Assembly: GCF_006476605.1 (NCBI RefSeq)
Contig: NZ_ML636813.1
Span: forward strand, 17,794-81,793
Length of the DNA stretch: 64,000 nucleotides
Direction of reading: 5' to 3'
Source of the DNA: Brucella gallinifaecis
Lineage (GTDB): Bacteria; Pseudomonadota; Alphaproteobacteria; Rhizobiales; Rhizobiaceae
Shown here: in pieces, positions 37,041-47,244 of the stretch
Numbering within the stretch: position 1 is the first letter of the stretch
How the letters are laid out: the number at the start of each line of letters is the position of its first letter
Notes under the pieces: model-generated
What the model saw: only the letters and a program-made list of their open reading frames with translations
The model's database searches: none
Told to the model about the DNA's origin: nothing
Made by a program: the position numbers and the translations under genes

Positions 37041-37756
37041 CACGTCCTGATACAGCAATCATGCTTGCGGCAGGCCTTGGCAAACGCATGCGCCCGATCA
37101 CCGAAACCAGCCCCAAGCCTTTGGTCAAGGTTTCCGGCAAGCCGCTGATCGACTGGGGGCTGGATGCGCTGGCATATGCAGGCGTTGAAAAGACAATCGT
37201 CAATGTGCATTATTTAGCCGACCAACTGATTGATCATCTAGGTCACCGTTCAGCGCCAAAAATCACGATCTCCGACGAGCGGGATCTGCTGCTCGATTCC
37301 GCAGGTGGCATTATCAATGTTCTGCCACAGCTTGGGATGAAGCCTTTCTATGTGCTCAATGCCGATACGTTCTGGGTGGGCGATGAGAAGCAGCCGAATA
37401 TTACGGCGCTGGCGCATGTCTGGGATAGCGCCCGCATGGATATACTTCTCATGACGGCAAGGCTCGATCAGGCAACCGGTTTTGAGGGCAAAGGCGATTT
37501 TATTGCAGATAATGAAGGCCGTTTGCGCCGTTTGCGTGATGTTGCCGGTGATCCCGTTATCTATGCCGGTGCTGCAATCATCCACCCGCGCATTTTTGAA
37601 AATGCACAGACAGGTGTTTCATCGCTTAATCGCTATTTTGATGAAGCCATTGCAGCCGGACGGCTTTATGGTATGCCCATGACCGGGCATTGGCTGACTG
37701 TGGGAACCCCGGAAGCAATTGGCGAGGCGGAGGCTGTGCTATCGGCTTTGGCGTGA
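37037..37756 (+). CDS. murU: MurU-type sugar-1-phosphate nucleotidyltransferase
   Basis: A 239-aa nucleotidyltransferase with the N-terminal signature MLAAGLGKRMRPITETSPKPLV near residues 10-31 and the metal-binding NADTF near 110. MurU forms UDP-MurNAc from MurNAc-1-phosphate in the salvage route that bypasses de novo UDP-MurNAc synthesis. The preceding AmgK-like domain would make its substrate. Assignment to MurU rather than another sugar is by context. It overlaps the tsaE-amgK gene by 4 nt. Confidence 0.85.
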   Translation: MTRPDTAIMLAAGLGKRMRPITETSPKPLVKVSGKPLIDWGLDALAYAGVEKTIVNVHYLADQLIDHLGHRSAPKITISDERDLLLDSAGGIINVLPQLGMKPFYVLNADTFWVGDEKQPNITALAHVWDSARMDILLMTARLDQATGFEGKGDFIADNEGRLRRLRDVAGDPVIYAGAAIIHPRIFENAQTGVSSLNRYFDEAIAAGRLYGMPMTGHWLTVGTPEAIGEAEAVLSALA

Positions 37757-37769
37757 AGAGGGAATTGAT

Positions 37770-40700
37770 ATGAGAGCACCAAAACTGTTTTCCATTCCTT
37801 CTGGTACGCCTTTTTTGCCAGCTTTTGCCAAGGCACTTCTGGAAGGCCGTTTGATCGAAGGCTTTCCCGGCAATGCCGCTGATCCGCTGGCATTGGCGAA
37901 TGCAACCATCTATGTGCCGACGCGCCGTGCAGCGCGTGCGCTTCGCTCCATTCTGGTTGATATGAATTCGGCTAAATCTGCAATCCTTCCGAGCATTCGC
38001 CCGCTGGGCGATGTGGATGAAGATGCGGCTTTTTTCAATGCGGCTACATCCGGCATATTCGATCTCAATCCGCCCATTGGCAAGGCTGAACGGCTGTTGC
38101 TTCTGGCGCGGCTTATACGCCCGTGGCGTGAATCGCTGCCTGCGCATGTGCGGGCACTGTTTGGCGTCGATGATGTTTCGGTTCCCGCAACAACCTCTGA
38201 TGCGATTTGGCTGGCGCGTGATCTGGCAAGCCTTATGGATCAGGTTGAAACCGACAATGCCAAATGGAGCGAGCTTTCAAGCATTGCGCCTGATGATCTT
38301 GCCGACTGGTGGCAGGTCACGCTTGGTTTCCTTGATATTGTCACCAAAATCTGGCCGGAAATTCTTGAAGAACGCAAGCTTTCAAATCCGGCTGCGCACC
38401 GCAATGAACTGATCTGGGGCGAGGTGCGGCGACTGCGTGATCATCCGCCTCAAGGCCCAGTGATTGCTGCGGGTACCACAGGCTCTATTCCCGCAACCGC
38501 TGAGCTTGTCTCAGTGATTGCCACGCTGCCGCAAGGTGCTGTGGTTCTGCCGGGGCTGGATCGTGATCTTGATGAGGGCGCATGGAATCTTCTGGGCGCA
38601 TCAGACGATAATCCGTCAACCTTCGGCCACCCGCAATATGGTCTCCATAAGCTATTGCAGACTATTGGCGTTACCCGTGATGATGTCGGGCATATTGAAG
38701 ATATGCCGGTTAAAAAGCGCGTTCTGGAGCGCGTGGTCAGCGAAGCCTTGCGTCCGGCGGAAACCACCGATGCATGGAGCCTGCTGGAGCGTGATACGCA
38801 GATGCACTCACAGGCATTGCTTCAACATGCTGGCCATATTGATCTGATTGAAACCGCTAATGAGCGTGAGGAAGCATTGGCAATTGCGCTGGCACTGCGC
38901 GATGCGATTGATGATGAAAAAAAGACCGCAGCATTGGTCACTGCCGACCGTAATCTGGCGCGCCGCGTGGTGGCGGAGCTGGCACGTTTTGGCATTGACG
39001 CCGATGATTCCGGCGGTCGTCATTTGCGCGATATTGAAACCGCGACGCTGATGCGTCTCATGGTTGAAACCGTGTTTAATCCCGGTGATCCGGTGGCATT
39101 ACTGGCGCTGGTCAAACATCCGATGCTGCGGCTGGGCGGCAAACGCATCGAGCGCCGGCTGGCTGCGGAAACACTTGAGTTGCTGGCATTTCGTGGTGGA
39201 ACGGGCCGGGCATCAATTCTCGATCTGCCTGCATTTTTTGACCGTCGTATGGAAGAGAGTGCCAATCAGTCATGGCAACCGGCATGGCATTCAACTGTCT
39301 CGCCTGACATGATCGAGGCCGCGCGTGCACTTTGCGTGAGCCTTTCTGAAGCTGTGGCGCCATTGGCACCTTTTGCAACCATTAACCGGCGAACGGAAAT
39401 AGGTGAGATCAGCCGCGCCACTGTTGAAGCACTCGAAAATCTGGCGCGTGACGAAAATGACAGCGTCGCACGCTATTATTCGGGCGAGCATGGTGAGAAG
39501 CTTGCTTCTTTCCTGCGGCAATTGGTGTCGAGCGAGGCGGGACTGGATTTTGAGGCCATTGAATGGCCAGCCATTCTCGAAGCACTGATGTCGGACGAAA
39601 CCGTCAAGCCGCATCCGGGCGGACATCCACGTGTTTTTATCTGGGGTGCGCTGGAAGCGCGTTTGCAGACCATGGATACGCTGGTGATCGGTGGTCTTAA
39701 TGAAGGCACATGGCCTGCCAGAACACGTAATGATCCTTTCATGTCGCGCCCGATGAAAGCGATGATTGCGCTTGATCCGCCTGAGCGCCGTACCGGCCTT
39801 GCAGCCCATGATTTCCAGATGGCGCTTGGCATGGATCATGTCGTGCTGGCGCGCTCGCAGCGATCCGATAATGCGCCGACCATTCCATCGCGCTGGTTGC
39901 AGCGGCTTGAAACGGTGCTGGGTGCTGACGTGACGAAGGATATGCGCTTGCGTGGGCAACGTTATATCCATTGGGCACGCGAGATTGATCAGGCGCCCGA
40001 TGTGCCTTTCGTCAAGCGCCCGGAACCAAAGCCGCCGGTTTCTGCCCGACCCAGACATTTTTCAGTTACGGAAATCGAAACCCTGCGCCGCGATCCCTAT
40101 GCGATCTTTGCCAGAAAAATTCTGAAACTGCGTCCGCTCGAGCCGCTGATCCGTGATCCGGCGGCAGCAGAACGCGGAACGCTGTTTCACGATATTCTCG
40201 GGCATTTCACGCAAGAGGGAATTGACCCGCTTGGTGAGGATGCAGCCGTAAAGCTTGAAGAATTTGGGCGGTATTTCTTTGCTGAAATGGACCTGCCCAT
40301 TGAAATTGAAGCAGTCTGGTGGCCGCGCTTTACTGCACTCATTCCGCAGTTCCTCGAATGGGAACGCGAACGTGCATGGAATGTTCAGACCCGCTTTGCC
40401 GAAATTGCATCCGACAAACGCGAAGTCGAAAGCCTTGGCATTACCTTGTCAGGCCGTGCGGACCGAATTGATCTGATGCGCGATGGAACCGCGGAAGTGA
40501 TCGACTATAAGACCGGCTCCACGCCATCGCCAAAACAGGCGCATGTGCTTTTGTCGCCGCAATTGGCGCTGGAGGCAGCCCTTCTTGCACGCGGAGCATT
40601 CCGCGAACTGGGCGCGGTTCGTGCGTCTGATCTCACTTATGTGCGATTGCGGGCAGGCGGCGAGGTGAAACCGGAATCGATTTTGAAAATCGGCCGGCCA

Positions 40701-40907
40701 CCATCGGAAAAGACTGCACCTGCCCTTGGCGAAGAGGCATGGCAGCGTCTGGCGCAATTGCTCATTGAATATCAGAATCCGGCTAAGGGTTATCTTTCCC
40801 GTGCGTTACCATTCAAAGAAACAGAGCTTTCGGGTGATTATGATCATCTGGCGCGTGTGCTGGAATGGTCTGCTGGTGGCGATAGCGGCGGGGAGGGCGG
40901 CGAATGA
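37770..40907 (+). CDS. addB: double-strand break repair protein AddB (alphaproteobacterial type)
   Basis: AddB, 1045 aa, partner of AddA in resecting double-strand breaks for RecA-dependent recombination. The N-terminal region is helicase-like but degenerate. The C-terminal PD-(D/E)XK nuclease is clear: LSGRADRIDLMRDG and EVIDYKTGSTPSP near residues 905-925. Start ATG 37770 follows GAAGAGGGA; the longer frame from 37719 overlaps murU. It overlaps addA by 4 nt (ATGA), so the subunits are translated together. Confidence 0.93.
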   Translation: MRAPKLFSIPSGTPFLPAFAKALLEGRLIEGFPGNAADPLALANATIYVPTRRAARALRSILVDMNSAKSAILPSIRPLGDVDEDAAFFNAATSGIFDLNPPIGKAERLLLLARLIRPWRESLPAHVRALFGVDDVSVPATTSDAIWLARDLASLMDQVETDNAKWSELSSIAPDDLADWWQVTLGFLDIVTKIWPEILEERKLSNPAAHRNELIWGEVRRLRDHPPQGPVIAAGTTGSIPATAELVSVIATLPQGAVVLPGLDRDLDEGAWNLLGASDDNPSTFGHPQYGLHKLLQTIGVTRDDVGHIEDMPVKKRVLERVVSEALRPAETTDAWSLLERDTQMHSQALLQHAGHIDLIETANEREEALAIALALRDAIDDEKKTAALVTADRNLARRVVAELARFGIDADDSGGRHLRDIETATLMRLMVETVFNPGDPVALLALVKHPMLRLGGKRIERRLAAETLELLAFRGGTGRASILDLPAFFDRRMEESANQSWQPAWHSTVSPDMIEAARALCVSLSEAVAPLAPFATINRRTEIGEISRATVEALENLARDENDSVARYYSGEHGEKLASFLRQLVSSEAGLDFEAIEWPAILEALMSDETVKPHPGGHPRVFIWGALEARLQTMDTLVIGGLNEGTWPARTRNDPFMSRPMKAMIALDPPERRTGLAAHDFQMALGMDHVVLARSQRSDNAPTIPSRWLQRLETVLGADVTKDMRLRGQRYIHWAREIDQAPDVPFVKRPEPKPPVSARPRHFSVTEIETLRRDPYAIFARKILKLRPLEPLIRDPAAAERGTLFHDILGHFTQEGIDPLGEDAAVKLEEFGRYFFAEMDLPIEIEAVWWPRFTALIPQFLEWERERAWNVQTRFAEIASDKREVESLGITLSGRADRIDLMRDGTAEVIDYKTGSTPSPKQAHVLLSPQLALEAALLARGAFRELGAVRASDLTYVRLRAGGEVKPESILKIGRPPSEKTAPALGEEAWQRLAQLLIEYQNPAKGYLSRALPFKETELSGDYDHLARVLEWSAGGDSGGEGGE

Positions 40908-43900
40908 AAAAGCAACGTATCATTCCAGCCGAAACAATCGCAGCACAGGCGAGTGCCGCCAATCCTCTGGCTTCTGTCTGGGTGTCAGCCAATGCTGGCT
41001 CCGGCAAGACCCATGTTCTGACCGAGCGGGTTATCCGGCTGCTGCTCGAAGGCACCGATCCATCGAAAATCCTCTGTCTCACCTATACCAAGGCTGCGGC
41101 AGCCGTCATGCAGAACCGTGTCTTTGCCCGATTGTCCGAATGGGCAATGCTGCCGGATGAAGATCTCACTGACAGGCTGATCAAGCTTGAGGGCAGGCGT
41201 CCGGGGGCTGCACGGCTTGGCGTGGCACGCAGGCTTTTTGCACGTGCACTTGAAACGCCAGGTGGTCTGAAAATCCAGACCATCCACGCATTTTGCGAAG
41301 CGATCCTGCATCAGTTTCCGCTTGAGGCAAATATTGCAGGCCACTTCGAGATGATGGACGACCTCATGCAGGTAGCCCTGATTGGCGAAGCACGGCGCAC
41401 CCTGCTTGAGGCTGCATATGGCGGTGGCGACCCGGAACTGGCTAAAGCTTTTGCCGATGTGATGCAGGCTGCGGGCGAGATGGGTTTGCAGGCATTGCTT
41501 GATGAAGCCATTGCTCGTCGCAATGGCTTGCAGCACTATATTGCAGCCCTTGGTGATACGACTCAGCGCAGCGAGACTTTGCACCGGCATTTCCGCTTTC
41601 GGCCAGATACACGCGAATCCGATTTGCTGGACGATATGTGGCCGGTGCCGGAATTTTCCGACGATGCACTTGATCTCATTTTGTCGATCCAGAAGGGTGC
41701 GGCACGTGCACATGATTTTGCCTTGCAGCTCAAGCAATATGGCAAGGTCAAAAGCAGCTTCGGCAAGGAAGCCGTTTTACGTGCTGCTTTCCTGAAAACG
41801 ACCGGCGAAGCAAAATCCGGCTCTTATGTAGGCTCGGCTGCCGTCAAAAAGCTGCTGCCGGATTTCGAGGAAGATTTTAATGCCGCAGCAATGCGCGTTG
41901 AACTTGGCCTTGATAAGATCAAGGAATTGCGGCTGATCCGGCTTAATCTGAGCGCACTCACGCTGATAGACAATCTTCTGCAACGCTATCATGATTTAAA
42001 GCGTAGGCGCGGCTTGCTAGACTTTGAAGACCTGATCACCCGTACCGTGGCGCTTCTGGCGCGAAATGGGGCAGGGCAGTGGGTTCAATACAAGCTTGAT
42101 CGCGGCATTGATCATATTCTGGTTGATGAAGCACAGGATACCAGCCCTGACCAGTGGCAGGTTATCCGTATGTTGTCGGAAGAATTTTTCTCAGGGCTGG
42201 GCCAGCGCAATGTCAACCGCACATTGTTTGCGGTAGGCGATGAGAAGCAATCGATCTACTCGTTTCAGGGCGCAATACCGGAAGATTTTGCAGCGCAGGG
42301 TAAGGCGGTCAGCCGGAGAGCTGCGGATGCAGAGCTGAAATTCGAGCGTGTCAGCCTCAATTTCTCGTTCCGTTCAACGCCTGATGTGTTGCAGGCCGTG
42401 GATGAGGTTTTTGCACGTCCCGAGGCCAATCGCGGTCTGTCGGGTGCCACCGTTCACTCCGCTATTCGCGATCAGGAGCCGGGCGAGGTGGAAATCTGGG
42501 ATATGCTGACGCCGGAAGTGGTGGAGGAGCCTGACGACTGGCGCGAACCGGTTGATCATTTGCAGGCGCCTGCAATCAAACTTGCCGAACAGATTGCATC
42601 TACCATACGCTACTGGCTTGACCGTGGCGAAACCATTCCGGGGCAGAACCGCAAACTAGCGCCGAAAGACATTATGGTGCTGGTGCGCAAGCGCGACCAG
42701 TTCATGCCGGCGCTGTCGCGTGCGCTTAAAAATCTATCCGTGCCGGTGGCGGGTGCCGACCGGCTCAAACTGACAAGCCATATTGCCATTCAGGATCTGA
42801 TGGCGCTGGGGCGTTTTGTGTTGCAGCCCTCTGATGATCTGTCGCTGGCCTCGCTTCTCAAAAGTCCGCTATTTGGCTGGGATGATGACAGGCTGTTTGC
42901 GCTGGCTCATCCGCGTAAGGGGGCTGAAACGCTGTTTGAGCGGCTCTATCATGCATCCCTTGAAGACCCGGCGCTTATTCCGGTGCACAAGACGCTGAGC
43001 CGCTGGCGCAATATGGCTGATACAATGCCTATTTTCGAGTTTTATGCGCGAATTTTAAGTGCAGATGGTGCAAGGCGAAAGCTGCTTGCACGGCTTGGAC
43101 CGGAAGCAGGCGATATTATTGACGAATTCCAGAACTATGCGCTGTCTGCTGAACGCGCTGGTCTGCCGGGTATGCAGGCATTTCTGGAAACACTCGATGC
43201 TGCTTCCCCGCAAATCAAGCGTGAACTGGATCAGGGCCGCAATGAAGTGCGCATTATGACGGTGCATGCCGCCAAGGGGCTTGAAGGGGCTGTGGTATTT
43301 CTGGTTGATCCCGGCAATGCCGTCTGGAGCGGAACCCGTGCGCCAAAACTCATTCCCTTTGATCTCACCAATGATGGGCCACAGGTGAATGGCTATCTCT
43401 GGCAACCCAATTCTGGCTATCAGACGGGCTTTCTTGCTTCACAGATTGAAGGTCTCAAGACACGGGCAGAAGAAGAATATCGCCGCCTGCTTTATGTCGG
43501 CATGACACGTGCGGAAGACCGGCTGATTGTCTGTGGTTATCGCGGCTCGCGTGAAAGCGGCGAGACATGGCACCGGCTGGTTGAGGATGCGTTGGTAAGC
43601 CAAGCCGAAACCTTTGTGCATCCGGTTTCAGGCGTCGCAGCCCGACGCTATCGCAACACGCCGCGAAGTCTGACAGAGATTGCAGAGAAAGAGGTGGAAA
43701 AATCGGTAGAGTTTTCGCCACTGCCGCTCGAATATCTTGCCCCCGTAAAGCCCGAACCGGGACTGCCGCGTCCGCTTGCGCCATCCGGTGCATCGGCCTT
43801 GATTGAAGCAGATGAAGAGCCACCGCTCGATATATTATCGCCGGTTCTGGGACAGGACGGCGCGACATCGGCTTTCGCGTTAAGGCGCGGCACGGCAATC

Positions 43901-44446
43901 CATATGCTGCTGCAATATTTGCCGGAAGTGGCCGAGAAAGAGCGTGAGAAGCTCGCACAGGACTATCTCGCACGCATTGCTCCCGACTGGCCGGAAATCG
44001 AGCGTGAGCGAGCATGGATCAGTGTCGCGACTATTCTGACTGATCCGCAATTCGCGCCGGTCTTTGCCAGCGGATCACGTGGTGAAGTTGCCGTGATGGG
44101 CACGATCACGCTTGGCGGAAAAGATCACGCTGTTTCAGGCCAGATCGACCGGATCAGTGTTGATGAAAATCGTGTGCTGATCGTGGATTACAAGACCAAT
44201 CGTCCGCCGCCAAAGACTGTTGCAGCCGTACCTTTCGCTTATCTTGCGCAGTTAGCACTTTATCGGGAATTGCTGGCTCCCCTTTATCCGGGAAGGGTTG
44301 TCGAGGCGACTTTGCTCTTCACAGAAGGCCCGTATTTGCTGCCATTGCCGGAAGCTATAATGGATGAAGCGCTGAAAGCACTTGGCGACTCTCAAGCAAA
44401 GGTTACTAACCAGAACTTGACGGATGGCAGTCAACACGCCACATGA
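40904..44446 (+). CDS. addA: double-strand break repair helicase-nuclease AddA
   Basis: AddA, 1180 aa, a UvrD-family helicase with a C-terminal RecB-type nuclease. Walker A SANAGSGKTHVLTER is at about 28-42. HILVDEAQDTSPDQW is motif II near 403-417, and YVGMTRAEDRLIVCGYRG is motif VI. The nuclease motif VDYKTNRPPP is near 1095-1104. Full length and uninterrupted. The addB-addA order and 4-nt overlap are standard for Rhizobiales; trxA follows about 60 nt later. Confidence 0.95.
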   Translation: MKKQRIIPAETIAAQASAANPLASVWVSANAGSGKTHVLTERVIRLLLEGTDPSKILCLTYTKAAAAVMQNRVFARLSEWAMLPDEDLTDRLIKLEGRRPGAARLGVARRLFARALETPGGLKIQTIHAFCEAILHQFPLEANIAGHFEMMDDLMQVALIGEARRTLLEAAYGGGDPELAKAFADVMQAAGEMGLQALLDEAIARRNGLQHYIAALGDTTQRSETLHRHFRFRPDTRESDLLDDMWPVPEFSDDALDLILSIQKGAARAHDFALQLKQYGKVKSSFGKEAVLRAAFLKTTGEAKSGSYVGSAAVKKLLPDFEEDFNAAAMRVELGLDKIKELRLIRLNLSALTLIDNLLQRYHDLKRRRGLLDFEDLITRTVALLARNGAGQWVQYKLDRGIDHILVDEAQDTSPDQWQVIRMLSEEFFSGLGQRNVNRTLFAVGDEKQSIYSFQGAIPEDFAAQGKAVSRRAADAELKFERVSLNFSFRSTPDVLQAVDEVFARPEANRGLSGATVHSAIRDQEPGEVEIWDMLTPEVVEEPDDWREPVDHLQAPAIKLAEQIASTIRYWLDRGETIPGQNRKLAPKDIMVLVRKRDQFMPALSRALKNLSVPVAGADRLKLTSHIAIQDLMALGRFVLQPSDDLSLASLLKSPLFGWDDDRLFALAHPRKGAETLFERLYHASLEDPALIPVHKTLSRWRNMADTMPIFEFYARILSADGARRKLLARLGPEAGDIIDEFQNYALSAERAGLPGMQAFLETLDAASPQIKRELDQGRNEVRIMTVHAAKGLEGAVVFLVDPGNAVWSGTRAPKLIPFDLTNDGPQVNGYLWQPNSGYQTGFLASQIEGLKTRAEEEYRRLLYVGMTRAEDRLIVCGYRGSRESGETWHRLVEDALVSQAETFVHPVSGVAARRYRNTPRSLTEIAEKEVEKSVEFSPLPLEYLAPVKPEPGLPRPLAPSGASALIEADEEPPLDILSPVLGQDGATSAFALRRGTAIHMLLQYLPEVAEKEREKLAQDYLARIAPDWPEIERERAWISVATILTDPQFAPVFASGSRGEVAVMGTITLGGKDHAVSGQIDRISVDENRVLIVDYKTNRPPPKTVAAVPFAYLAQLALYRELLAPLYPGRVVEATLLFTEGPYLLPLPEAIMDEALKALGDSQAKVTNQNLTDGSQHAT

Positions 44447-44509
44447 TATAGTCAAAGGAGTGATTTCTCAGTGAGTCTTTCGCTCTCAAACAGATATGAG
44501 GATAGCCCT

Positions 44510-44833
44510 ATGGCAACCGTAAAGGTCGATAACAGCAATTTTCAGTCGGACGTTCTTCAGTCGAGCGAGCCAGTCGTTGTGGATTTCTGGGCTGAATGGT
44601 GTGGTCCTTGCAAGATGATTGCGCCGGCTCTGGATGAAATCGCCGCTGAAATGGCTGGTCAGGTCAAGATCGCCAAGGTCAATATCGACGAAAACCCGGA
44701 ACTCGCAGCGCAGTTTGGCGTTCGTTCGATCCCGACCCTGCTGATGTTCAAGGATGGCGAACTTGCAGCCAATATGGTGGGGGCTGCTCCAAAGAGCCGC
44801 CTTGCTGACTGGATCAAGACTTCCGCTGCTTAA
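44510..44833 (+). CDS. trxA: thioredoxin 1
   Basis: TrxA, 107 aa, cytoplasmic disulfide reductase. The active site WCGPC has Cys 31 and Cys 34, and the cis-proline segment RSIPTLLMF is near 73-81. ATG 44510 follows GAGGA and gives the usual length; the frame opening at 44471 is not family-like. A strong symmetrical terminator follows. Confidence 0.96.
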   Translation: MATVKVDNSNFQSDVLQSSEPVVVDFWAEWCGPCKMIAPALDEIAAEMAGQVKIAKVNIDENPELAAQFGVRSIPTLLMFKDGELAANMVGAAPKSRLADWIKTSAA

Positions 44834-44851
44834 TCAGCAAATCTTTGAGAT

Positions 44852-44881
44852 AAAAAAACCGGCTTTTGAGCCGGTTTTTTT
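44852..44881. terminator. bidirectional terminator between trxA and folC
   Basis: AAAAAAACCGGCT and the complementary AGCCGGTTTTTTT, with a tight loop, between convergent trxA and folC. Confidence 0.92.
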
Positions 44882-44882
44882 G

Positions 44883-46211
44883 TTACATAGGTGGCGTGCC
44901 ATTGTCGCGCAGTACTTCGCCTGCCAGATAAAGCGAGCCGCCAATCAATATGCGCGGCGGTGCTTCATCATGCGCCCATGTATCGCGCAAAATCTTGAGC
45001 GCATTCTCAACCGAATGCACTGGCTCTGCCGAAAGTCCGGCCTTTTGCGCACTGACTGCCAGTTCGCTGTTTGAAATTCCCGCATCACTAGACGCAATAG
45101 GTACTGTGAAAACATGGCGTGCCATGCCTGCAAAAGCTTCAAAATAGCCGACAGGGTCTTTGGTGTTGATCATGCCGGTAATCAGGAACAAAGGCCGGGT
45201 AGAGCGCTCTTCAAGATCGCCAAAGGCTTCCGCAATCACCATGCCTGCGCCGGGATTATGCCCGCCATCAAGCCAGATTTCTGATGCCGTTGGTGCGAGA
45301 TCAACAAGCGTGCCATGGGTCAGGCGCTGCATGCGTGCGGGCCAGTCCACAACCATCATGGCTTTTTCAGCCGCCTTTTCGGTAATGGTGAAACCAGCCA
45401 TTTGTACGGTCTCAATGGCAGCAGCAGCATTGGCAAGCTGGTGACGACCCGGCAGGCGCGGCAGCGGCAGATCGATCAACCCGTCTTCGTTCTGGAAGAC
45501 CATACGGCCATGTTCTTCAAAAGCGAAAAAATCCTGACCATAGATTGAAAGCGGACAGTCTAGCCGGTCGGCAGTTGAGATCAATACTTCACGGACTGCA
45601 TCAAATTGCTGGAAGCCGATGACAACAGGGCAGTCTTTTTTGATGATACCGGCTTTTTCAATGGCAATCAGTTCAACACGATCGCCCAGAAATGCCTGAT
45701 GATCGATCGAAATCGGCATGATCAGCGACACGGCAGGTTCTGCAATGACATTGGTCGCATCAAAGCGTCCGCCCAGACCGACTTCCATAATCACGACATC
45801 AGCCGGATGCTCGGCAAACAGCACAAAGGCAACCGCAGTGAGTATCTCGAAAACCGTAATGTGTTTGCCATCATTGGCGGCTTCCACGCGCTCGATTGCT
45901 TCCGCCAGAACATCGTCGGAAACAAATTTTCCGCCATTTTTTGAAGCGATTCGATAGCGCTCGTGCCAGTTGACGAGATGCGGCGAGGTATGAACGTGAA
46001 CACCAAAGCCGCTCGCTTCCAGAAGCGCACGACAGAAAGCGCTGGCCGATCCCTTGCCGTTAGTCCCGGCAATATGGATGACGGGCGGCAGATTGAGGTG
46101 CGGATTACCGAGCTTTTCCAGAAGACCGCGAATGCGGTCCAGCGAAAGATCAAACCCTTTGGGATGCAATTGCATCAGCCGTTCGATGACGGCATCCGCT
46201 TTTCCTGCCAC
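44883..46211 (-). CDS. folC: folylpolyglutamate synthase / dihydrofolate synthase
   Basis: FolC, 442 aa, adds glutamate to dihydropteroate and folates. The P-loop IHIAGTNGKGSASAFCR is near 44-60, followed by HTSPHLVNWHERY. EVGLGGRFDATNV and the SIDHQAFLG metal/ATP segment are conserved. It starts 2 nt after accD and is last in a leftward block ygjP-ydcF-trpF-trpB-trpA-accD-folC. The accD-folC pairing is common in proteobacteria. Confidence 0.95.
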   Translation of the reverse strand: MAGKADAVIERLMQLHPKGFDLSLDRIRGLLEKLGNPHLNLPPVIHIAGTNGKGSASAFCRALLEASGFGVHVHTSPHLVNWHERYRIASKNGGKFVSDDVLAEAIERVEAANDGKHITVFEILTAVAFVLFAEHPADVVIMEVGLGGRFDATNVIAEPAVSLIMPISIDHQAFLGDRVELIAIEKAGIIKKDCPVVIGFQQFDAVREVLISTADRLDCPLSIYGQDFFAFEEHGRMVFQNEDGLIDLPLPRLPGRHQLANAAAAIETVQMAGFTITEKAAEKAMMVVDWPARMQRLTHGTLVDLAPTASEIWLDGGHNPGAGMVIAEAFGDLEERSTRPLFLITGMINTKDPVGYFEAFAGMARHVFTVPIASSDAGISNSELAVSAQKAGLSAEPVHSVENALKILRDTWAHDEAPPRILIGGSLYLAGEVLRDNGTPPM

Positions 46212-46213
46212 AA

Positions 46214-47131
46214 TTATGCCGCCTTGTTGTCAGCTTCCGGCTTCTCTGGTGAAGACGCGGTTACGGGAGTATCGCTATTGGCTGGCTGGCGCATCATGAT
46301 TTTAAGCAGGCTTGCAATGGTTGATTTCAACTCAAGGCGCGAAACCACCATATCGACCATGCCATGCTCCATCAGATATTCAGCGCTCTGGAAGCCTTCT
46401 GGCAGCTTTTCGCGAATTGTCTGTTCAATAACGCGCGGACCGGCAAAGCCAATCAATGCGCCCGGTTCAGCAATGTGAATATCGCCAAGCATTGCATAAG
46501 AAGCCGTCACCCCGCCCGTTGTCGGATTGGTGAGAACGACGATATAGGGCAATCCGGCTTCTTTGAGCATTTCCACCGCAACAGTGGTGCGCGGAAGCTG
46601 CATGAGCGACAGGATGCCTTCCTGCATACGTGCGCCACCCGATGCTGCAAACAGCACCAGCGGACGCTTGAGTTCAATCGCCTTCTGGAAGCCCTGAATG
46701 ATCGCTTCACCGGCGCCCATGCCGAGCGAGCCGCCCATGAAACCGAAATCCTGAACGGTTGCGACAATCGGCAGACCTTCAATCGTGCCAAGACCATTGA
46801 TGATCGCATCTTCCATGCCGGTGCGCGAACGATAATCTTTCAGGCGGTCGATATATTTTTTCTCATCGCGGAATTTGAGCGGATCGACTGGAACTTTCGG
46901 GCTTTCCAGTGTCGTATATTCGCCATTGTCGAAGAAGAAACGCAGACGATCCTTACTCTTGATGCGCATGTGATGACCCGAACCCGGAATCACGAACTGG
47001 TTGCTCTCAAGATCCTTGTGGAACACCATTTCGCCGGTCGATGGATCTTTGATCCAAAGATTTTCCGGCATTTCGCGACGTCCGAGCATCGAATTGATCT
47101 TTGGACGAACGTAGTTGGTGATCCAGTTCAT
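46214..47131 (-). CDS. accD: acetyl-CoA carboxylase carboxyltransferase beta subunit
   Basis: AccD, 305 aa, with AccA transfers the carboxyl group from biotin to acetyl-CoA to make malonyl-CoA. The catalytic crotonase-like core is intact ([36 protein letters not shown]). The N-terminal zinc ribbon that has four cysteines in E. coli is still alignable ([11 protein letters not shown] ... [17 protein letters not shown]) but every cysteine is replaced, so it cannot bind zinc in the usual way. The same substitution is, as I recall, present in Brucella. Confidence 0.95.
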   Translation of the reverse strand: MNWITNYVRPKINSMLGRREMPENLWIKDPSTGEMVFHKDLESNQFVIPGSGHHMRIKSKDRLRFFFDNGEYTTLESPKVPVDPLKFRDEKKYIDRLKDYRSRTGMEDAIINGLGTIEGLPIVATVQDFGFMGGSLGMGAGEAIIQGFQKAIELKRPLVLFAASGGARMQEGILSLMQLPRTTVAVEMLKEAGLPYIVVLTNPTTGGVTASYAMLGDIHIAEPGALIGFAGPRVIEQTIREKLPEGFQSAEYLMEHGMVDMVVSRLELKSTIASLLKIMMRQPANSDTPVTASSPEKPEADNKAA

Positions 47132-47244
47132 GACGTTTGGTTCCGTTTCTTGTTCTTCAGAAAACTCGTTATTCTACGCATGTCATTATCGGAAATTGGC
47201 TTCCCACTTTTCCGCGACATGCTCTGACTGCTTAAATGGACGAT

